Notes under the pieces: generated by a model | The model's database searches: none | What the model was told of the DNA's origin: nothing | What the model saw: only the letters and a program-made list of their open reading frames with translations | Position numbers and translations under genes: made by a program | Assembly (NCBI GenBank): GCA_015231685.1 | Contig: JADGBA010000009.1 | Coordinates: 1 to 11,790 of the forward strand | From: Candidatus Omnitrophota bacterium | Lineage (GTDB): Bacteria; Omnitrophota; Gorgyraeia; 2-02-FULL-51-18; JAGOUK01 | Reading direction: 5' to 3' | Length of the DNA: 11,790 nucleotides | Shown here: one piece after another, positions 7,028 to 11,790 of the stretch | Position numbering within the stretch: the stretch's first letter is position 1 | Layout: each line of letters opens with the position of its first letter

Positions 7028-7912
7028 TCAAATCTTTTTGGAGTTTCTGTTGATTGACCCGCCGAGGAGCATGTCCCGGCTCACCCATAGCGAGATCAAA
7101 ATCAGGCATGCCCCGGGCCAAAAAGACAAGCTTTTCAATGATTCTCCAAAGAACAGGCAGGACACAGCCGCGGCCAGAGGAACCTTGAGGTTATTCATAG
7201 CGGATAGAACACCCGCGTTGACCCGCCGGGCGCCGAGATTCCACAAAAAGAAGCCTATCCCGCTCGGAATAAGCCCCAGATAAAGAAGGATCAGCCATTC
7301 ACCGGAGGTTGGAGGCTGAATGGATTTGGGGCCGAGAAGGAGCATAAAGAATCCGGCCACCAGTACTGCTCCGGCGTAACAAATACAAAAAGCCGAATGA
7401 TCTCTGCCCAGCTCGAACCGAGCAGCCACGCGCCGATAAAGGAGCTGGCCCGCCGCGAAGCAAATATTTGAGCACTGAACCAGCATAAAACCGCGCACAA
7501 AACCTTCCGGATTCGCCGGAAAGCCGCGGATCATTAGGGCGCCGAAGCAGGCGCCCAGGGCGCTCAGAAGGTATCGGGTAATCCATCGCTTCTCAATGAC
7601 CGCATCCAAAAGCGCCACATAGAGAGGCGTCAGAACGGTGAAAATGGCAATTTCGTGAGCCTGCAAAAATTGATAGCTCAGGAGGTAGAACATGTACATC
7701 AGGCCGAATTGGATGCCTCCGATCACAAGTAATCGGGGGGCGGCTTTGAATGCGCCTGGTGAGGGTTTGAATGCCGGTAAGAAGAACAAAAATGCTAAAA
7801 AAAGCCGAATGAAGCCAACGACAAACGGGTCCATGCCGTCGAGGCCGTACTTGATAAAGCCGAAGGAAAAGGACCAGATTATGGATACCGAAACAAGATA
7901 AATCATCAGCAT
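7028..7912 (-). CDS. EamA/DMT-superfamily permease
   Basis: This 294-residue inner-membrane protein has about ten hydrophobic helices in two EamA repeats (about residues 3-128 and 142-280), the normal length and layout of drug/metabolite transporter-superfamily exporters. Recognisable pieces are IIWSFSFGFIKYGL near the N-terminus, FTVLTPLYVALLDAVI at the end of repeat 1, and GLIPSGIGFFLWNLGARRV plus NNLKVPLAAAVSCLFFGE in repeat 2. Substrates in this family range from amino acids to nucleotides and cannot be read from sequence. The ATG at 7912 is taken as the start; a second ATG two codons on is equally possible, and neither has a clear ribosome binding site. The gene is followed on the same strand by the XRE-cupin regulator, a common exporter-regulator pairing, and is divergent from the subtilase gene. 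Confidence 0.88.
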   Translation of the reverse strand: MLMIYLVSVSIIWSFSFGFIKYGLDGMDPFVVGFIRLFLAFLFFLPAFKPSPGAFKAAPRLLVIGGIQFGLMYMFYLLSYQFLQAHEIAIFTVLTPLYVALLDAVIEKRWITRYLLSALGACFGALMIRGFPANPEGFVRGFMLVQCSNICFAAGQLLYRRVAARFELGRDHSAFCICYAGAVLVAGFFMLLLGPKSIQPPTSGEWLILLYLGLIPSGIGFFLWNLGARRVNAGVLSAMNNLKVPLAAAVSCLFFGESLKSLSFWPGACLILISLWVSRDMLLGGSINRNSKKI

Positions 7913-7975
7913 ATGTTATCAGAAGACCGCAAAAGTTGCCCGTTCGGCACGGTCCGGACACAAACCCCGGCACAC

Positions 7976-8004
7976 TTGTATTTTGGGTAGACGGCGGGTA
8001 TACT
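7976..8004 (+). promoter_or_regulatory. Sigma70-like promoter of the subtilase gene
   Basis: TTGTAT (7976-7981) and TATACT (7999-8004) are separated by exactly 17 bases. The -10 box matches the consensus at five of six positions and the -35 at three. Transcription would begin near 8011, giving a leader of about 100 bases before the ATG at 8111. It lies in the gap between the divergent permease and protease genes, where a promoter is expected. Confidence 0.5.
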
Positions 8005-8046
8005 TCAACTGCGGCTATATTCATTCTTACAAGAGTTGGCCGTTTT

Positions 8047-8090
8047 TTTTGCGCTTCTTAATCAAATGATTGAATTACTTTTGCGCAAAA
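8047..8090 (+). promoter_or_regulatory. Inverted repeats in the subtilase leader
   Basis: TTTTGCGC (8047-8054) is inverted as GCGCAAAA (8083-8090). The right arm is also part of a perfect 12-bp palindrome TTTTGCGCAAAA (8079-8090). Between the arms is a nested inverted repeat, AATCA-AA-TGATT. The element ends 10 bases before the ribosome binding site, so it could be an operator or an RNA hairpin that controls access to that site. The function is inferred from position only. Confidence 0.4.
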
Positions 8091-8100
8091 CAATTCCGAC

Positions 8101-8105
8101 AGGAG
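8101..8105 (+). promoter_or_regulatory. Ribosome binding site that sets the subtilase start
   Basis: AGGAG lies 5 bases before the ATG at 8111. The frame is open further upstream to a TTG at 8036 and an ATG at 8066. Only the 8111 start has a good Shine-Dalgarno site, and only it places a basic residue followed by a hydrophobic export segment at the N-terminus. Confidence 0.75.
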
Positions 8106-8110
8106 CTTCG

Positions 8111-11100
8111 ATGCGACCATTGACCCTGATTTCCATATTTCCCATCATTGTCTCGCTCCAGTTCGGCGGTTTGATGCTCGAGCGACACGCCGAGGTCAAC
8201 CCGAATTCCATCCTCATATTTTTTCCATATCTAAAGGGCTATGAGTCGGTTCTGGATATCTCGAAGACGATGTATTCTGCGGCCGCAGCATATATGGGGT
8301 TTGAGTCCGAGGGAGGATTCCCGGGTGCGTCGGTGGCCCGCAGTCACAATTCGCCCAAAAGAGAGCTTCATGAGCCCAAAAACGACGGCGCCATAGCGGC
8401 GGAGGACTTATCAGAATTCAACCGGGTTGCGCCGGATGAGAGGTCTCGCGATATGGTTTTGGGGAGCGCTTCGGGAAGAGCGTCTTCTGATTCGGGCAAA
8501 GAGGATGACGTGATTATGGGAAGCGCCCCTTTCAACATCGAAATGACTCGCCCCGCAAAGGAGATGAGCATTAGTCTTGCAGGCGGAATGAAACCGAGCC
8601 CCACCTATATTCAGGCAGAGGACGAGTATATGCAGGAACAGTGGGGGCTGGACGCCTTGACGATTTCGGACGCATGGAGATATTCGACGGGAGGGGGTGT
8701 TCTTGTTGCTGTGATTGATACCGGAGTTTATGCTGCGCATCCGGATTTGGCGGCCAACATGTGGGTGAATGCGTTGGAAATTCCCGGCAACGGCGTTGAT
8801 GATGACGGCAACGGGTACATCGATGACGTTCAAGGGTGGGATTTCTACAACAACGACAGCAACGCCGACGATGATCACGGGCACGGAACGCACGTGGCCG
8901 GCATCATCGGGGCACTCGCGGGCAATGGTGAGGGGATCGCCGGGATCGCCCCGGATTGCCGGATTCTCCCTCTAAAAGTACTTGATCAGACCGGCTCGGG
9001 CGGCAGCGAGGTGGTTGTTGCCCTGACGCGGGCCATTCGTTACGCTGTGATGACGGGAGCTAAGGTGATCAACATGTCCATCGGTCTGCCGCCCGAGCTT
9101 TTTGACGCAGGGTCGATGGCGAATTTTTTGGCGGCGGTGGGTGAGGCGGCGGATGCGGGTGTGGCGCTGGTGGCATCCGCCGGCAACGACAACGCATTGA
9201 TCTCGGAATATCCGGCGCTTCTGGATGATGTTTTTGTGGTGGGCGCGTTGGCAGAGGGGGCCGGAGCGGCGCCCGTCAGAGCCTCATTTTCTAATTATGG
9301 TTCGCAACTGGATTTTGTTGCTCCCGGCGATGAAATCCTGTCGCTTCGAGTCAGCGCTTTGGGAAATAACGCGCCTTATCTCGGCGACGAGGATTACACC
9401 CTGAAAAGCGGGACTTCCATGTCGGCACCGATGGTGTCCGGTGCGATTGCGCTTCTTTTGGCCGAAGACCCGCTGATGAGCCTGGATGATATTTATCGCC
9501 GGCTGAAGTATTCCGCGCAGGATTTGGGGGCCGCCGGCTATGACGCCTATTACGGTAACGGTTTGATTGATCCGGCGAAGGCCCTGGCGGAAGATTACTA
9601 CGAGGACGGTGTGATCCGCTCCCGTAAGAATTCGGAACCGGACGCGCTCGGTATTGTTTTGTATGAATATGATCCTGCCGGACAAATCGTATCGGCGCGG
9701 AGTGTTCAGGGGTGGGCTGTCGCCTTCGAGGAGTGGCCGGCGAGCGGGTTGTGGAAACAGGCTGTGTTTCGTGATTCGGAATCCGCGATTCGAAAGGTCA
9801 TCGATTTTTATGCGGACGGCGCGACCATACAGACTGAGACCTACTATGATGACGCGGGTCTTCCCACGACGGTCCACGAATACGACCCTTCGGGCAACCC
9901 CGTGCGGAATGTCGTCAAGAATCCCGGCCCGGGCCCCGACTTCGTGACCGTGATGGCTTATTTTTCTTCAGGAAATCTGGCTTCGGTGACCTACCAGTCG
10001 CTGGAGGGGGCTTTTCTTTCCAGGCAGGAATTTTTGGACGAGAACTTTTACGGAAACAGCCGGGGGCGGCTTCGTAAAATCATTCGGAAGGACGGAACTT
10101 ATGACGAGATGTACTACTACCTGTACGGAGATTCAACCGCGCGCATTATCAAAAGGTACAACGCGGCGGGTGAGGTCACCGGCCGGATCAAGTTTGATGA
10201 AAATGGGGCATGGGTCAGCGGAGACACGGACGGCCTGTCGTTTTATGAGAATATTGCCGACGCGAATACAGGGATGCCGCTCAGCCATTTTGGGCAATCG
10301 AGCGGTTATCTGGTCACGCATCTTTATGATGCCGCGCTTTATATTCTTGCGGACGGCGCCACATCGGATCAGGTGATGAGCCATCTGATGAAGAATTCGC
10401 CTTTCGTCATCAACAGCGCCTACACTCCGGCGGGAGGACTTTATATTGATCTCTCCACGACGGGAGAATGGCAGCCTCCGAGTTATGACCGGTGGAACAC
10501 GCTTGTGGGTCCCAATGCCTGGGCCGGTCTGGCCGCTTTGTACCAGTATTCCAAGACGCTGAATCAGGATTTGCTCGATTTTGCGACGGGTCGCGCCAAC
10601 TTCATACAGCTTCTGACGCGTGAGGATGGCGGCGTTTTGATGGGTCCTGCGGGCCAATTCGGGAACTATTACAACATCCGTTCCACAGAAAACAATTTTT
10701 CGGTATTGCATTTTTTGGATGCGATGTACGCGGCGACGGGAGAGACGGTCTACCGGGACCGGGCAGACGCGGTCTGGGGGTATCTCAAAACCATGTATGC
10801 AGCGGATTCGCACGTTTTTTTGAGGGGAGAGTATTGGGACGGCGTGAACTGGACGAGGGATAGCGTTGATTTATACGCGACTGACACGACATCGTGGGTT
10901 TCTTTTGACCGCGTGTTGTCCGACCCCTTCTTCGGGGCGACCACTGCTGACCGGTTGCAGGAGCTGGAACGAATGGCGGCGGCAGCCGTCTCATTTGCCG
11001 GAGTGCATGATTCCGGAGGGGAGTTTGCGGGTTTCAGTTTTTCGCCCACAGCAAGAGATCTGGGGGTGATCTCTATTGAATGGTCTTCACAGATGGCGAA

Positions 11101-11644
11101 TTTTTATTTTAAGCTCGCCAAAAGCCATCAGGATGCCGGAGATTCTGCCGCTGCGAACGCCGCCATGGCGAAGTATCAGCAATTAATGGACCGGTTGGAC
11201 GGGTATTTTCAGTTGGATGCGGACGGATATCCGGTGGCTCCCTACGCGGTTACCGCGGACGGTGCGGGCGCGTACAACGTTCCTACCGGACACGGATTCA
11301 ACACTCCCGGTTGCACGGACTCCTGCACGGATGTCTTCAGTATGGCCAGCGCGTACTACTTGTTTGCCCGGGACGGAGAAGACCCCCTTAAATACGGAAG
11401 TCCGGATATGGCGACCTTGAATTTTCTTGATGAAGCCTCCGGCGGAGTTCAAGAGGTGAATGCCGGGATTCAGGAGAATTCCACAAGCAATGACGCTGCT
11501 TCGTTTGTTTCGGAGCCCGACAGCCTCACGATTTTTGGGGCGGACGGTTACTTTGACATGATTGAGCAGATTTCCCGGGAACGCGCCGAACGGCGCACCG
11601 ACCCCTTTCCGTCCGGCTTTCAGTCCAGCCTCGTCAAGGAATGA
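8111..11644 (+). CDS. Exported subtilisin-like (S8) protease with YD-like repeats and toroid-like C-terminal domain
   Basis: This protein has 1177 residues. Residues 1-23 (MRPLTLISIFPIIVSLQFGG and on) look like a signal peptide or membrane anchor. Residues 25-160 are a charged, serine-rich stretch with no recognised propeptide fold. The S8 catalytic domain spans about 170-490. Its triad is Asp203 (VIDTGVYAAHPDL), His258 (HGHGTHVAG) and Ser436 (SGTSMSAP), with oxyanion Asn359 (SAGND). An acidic insert, NGVDDDGNGYIDDVQGWDF (about 227-245), could bind calcium. Residues 518-705 hold degenerate YD-type repeats (YEYDPAGQI, HEYDPSGNPV, RYNAAGEV). Residues 710-1090 form a large aromatic-rich helical domain that looks like the (alpha/alpha) toroid of glycan-active enzymes, with GEYWDG, TSWVSFD and a Cys pair in PGCTDSCTD. 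The S8 part is certain; the last domain is inferred. It probably acts in the periplasm or outside the cell. The gene overlaps the next one through ATGA. Confidence 0.92.
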   Translation: MRPLTLISIFPIIVSLQFGGLMLERHAEVNPNSILIFFPYLKGYESVLDISKTMYSAAAAYMGFESEGGFPGASVARSHNSPKRELHEPKNDGAIAAEDLSEFNRVAPDERSRDMVLGSASGRASSDSGKEDDVIMGSAPFNIEMTRPAKEMSISLAGGMKPSPTYIQAEDEYMQEQWGLDALTISDAWRYSTGGGVLVAVIDTGVYAAHPDLAANMWVNALEIPGNGVDDDGNGYIDDVQGWDFYNNDSNADDDHGHGTHVAGIIGALAGNGEGIAGIAPDCRILPLKVLDQTGSGGSEVVVALTRAIRYAVMTGAKVINMSIGLPPELFDAGSMANFLAAVGEAADAGVALVASAGNDNALISEYPALLDDVFVVGALAEGAGAAPVRASFSNYGSQLDFVAPGDEILSLRVSALGNNAPYLGDEDYTLKSGTSMSAPMVSGAIALLLAEDPLMSLDDIYRRLKYSAQDLGAAGYDAYYGNGLIDPAKALAEDYYEDGVIRSRKNSEPDALGIVLYEYDPAGQIVSARSVQGWAVAFEEWPASGLWKQAVFRDSESAIRKVIDFYADGATIQTETYYDDAGLPTTVHEYDPSGNPVRNVVKNPGPGPDFVTVMAYFSSGNLASVTYQSLEGAFLSRQEFLDENFYGNSRGRLRKIIRKDGTYDEMYYYLYGDSTARIIKRYNAAGEVTGRIKFDENGAWVSGDTDGLSFYENIADANTGMPLSHFGQSSGYLVTHLYDAALYILADGATSDQVMSHLMKNSPFVINSAYTPAGGLYIDLSTTGEWQPPSYDRWNTLVGPNAWAGLAALYQYSKTLNQDLLDFATGRANFIQLLTREDGGVLMGPAGQFGNYYNIRSTENNFSVLHFLDAMYAATGETVYRDRADAVWGYLKTMYAADSHVFLRGEYWDGVNWTRDSVDLYATDTTSWVSFDRVLSDPFFGATTADRLQELERMAAAAVSFAGVHDSGGEFAGFSFSPTARDLGVISIEWSSQMANFYFKLAKSHQDAGDSAAANAAMAKYQQLMDRLDGYFQLDADGYPVAPYAVTADGAGAYNVPTGHGFNTPGCTDSCTDVFSMASAYYLFARDGEDPLKYGSPDMATLNFLDEASGGVQEVNAGIQENSTSNDAASFVSEPDSLTIFGADGYFDMIEQISRERAERRTDPFPSGFQSSLVKE

Positions 11645-11790
11645 CCCTTCCGGACAAGCGCCGCCCGCTGCGGTCCATTCGCACCACTCTAGGCACACAT
11701 CTTTTTGCGGGGGTTTTTCTTCTTCTAATCAGCGTTGTGGCGCTCTTGCAATTGAACTATTACAAGCGGTTGAATACGCAGTTGCGGGGC
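11641..11790 (+). CDS. N-terminus of a membrane protein, probably a single-pass sensor (partial)
   Basis: The ATG overlaps the subtilase stop (ATGA), and the frame stays open for 50 codons to the end of the window. The peptide has a basic N-terminus (DKRRPLRSIRTTLG), a hydrophobic helix at about residues 19-37 (HLFAGVFLLLISVVALLQL), then NYYKRLNTQLRG. This is the usual beginning of a membrane sensor such as a histidine kinase, a diguanylate cyclase or a chemoreceptor, with the segment after the helix entering the periplasmic sensory region. Which type it is cannot be told from 50 residues. The ATGA overlap implies co-translation with the protease. Confidence 0.6.
   Translation, partial: MTLPDKRRPLRSIRTTLGTHLFAGVFLLLISVVALLQLNYYKRLNTQLRG

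Noticed and set aside
7913..7935. Promoter for the permease gene (TAACAT near the start codon on the minus strand)
   Set aside because: The box is poor, has no matching -35 element, and would put the transcript start at or inside the coding region.
8012..8050. Intrinsic terminator (CGGC/GCCG stem then T8)
   Set aside because: The stem is only about seven pairs with two wobbles and a long loop, too weak to annotate as a terminator; kept only as part of the leader observation.
8036..8110. Longer N-terminus for the protease from TTG 8036 or ATG 8066
   Set aside because: No ribosome binding site at either codon, and the extra residues would precede the natural basic-hydrophobic export segment. 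ATG 8111 has AGGAG at 5 bases.
10133..10813. Long open minus-strand frame opposite the protease C-terminal domain
   Set aside because: Arg- and Ile-rich translation without domain features; explained by codon bias of the real gene on the other strand.

Overview
The window reads as chromosome of a Gram-negative bacterium. It carries an outer-membrane FadL-type beta-barrel, an exported subtilase and phosphorelay/HD-GYP signalling genes, at moderate-to-high GC (a rough impression, not computed). The genes do not fix the phylum. The S8 core of the protease and the density of membrane sensor kinases would suit an uncultivated lineage such as Omnitrophota, or a deltaproteobacterium-like group, but that is a guess. 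No RNA genes, CRISPR arrays, insertion sequences or phage genes were seen.

Region 1 (1-6467, + strand) is one compact operon of seven genes with essentially no spacers. The order is: FadL/OMPP1-type outer-membrane transporter (5' end outside the window), small SRPBCC (START-like) lipid-binding protein, a homologue of the cyanobacterial long-chain acyl-ACP reductase (AAR) with its catalytic cysteine, a polytopic membrane histidine kinase (multi-TM + GAF + HisKA + HATPase), two paralogous single-domain receivers, and a GAF-HD-GYP protein of the c-di-GMP phosphodiesterase family. Each junction is an abutment, an overlap of 4 or 8 bases, or a 2-base gap, so translational coupling is likely. Read together, the operon joins uptake and reduction of long-chain acyl groups to a phosphorelay and c-di-GMP turnover. 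This is the best candidate in the window for an undescribed system.

Region 2 (6451-7912, - strand) is a two-gene unit: an EamA/DMT-family permease followed by an XRE-type regulator with a C-terminal cupin domain. The regulator overlaps the HD-GYP gene tail-to-tail by 17 bases.

Region 3 (7913-8110) is the divergent intergenic region. It holds a sigma70-like promoter, a leader with inverted repeats including a perfect 12-bp palindrome, and a clear ribosome binding site that fixes the start of the next gene.

Region 4 (8111-11790, + strand) encodes an 1177-residue exported subtilisin-like protease. It has an intact catalytic triad, a YD-repeat-like middle and a large aromatic-rich C-terminal domain resembling an (alpha/alpha) toroid. 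Its stop codon overlaps (ATGA) the start of a membrane protein that runs off the window and has the N-terminus of a single-pass sensor.
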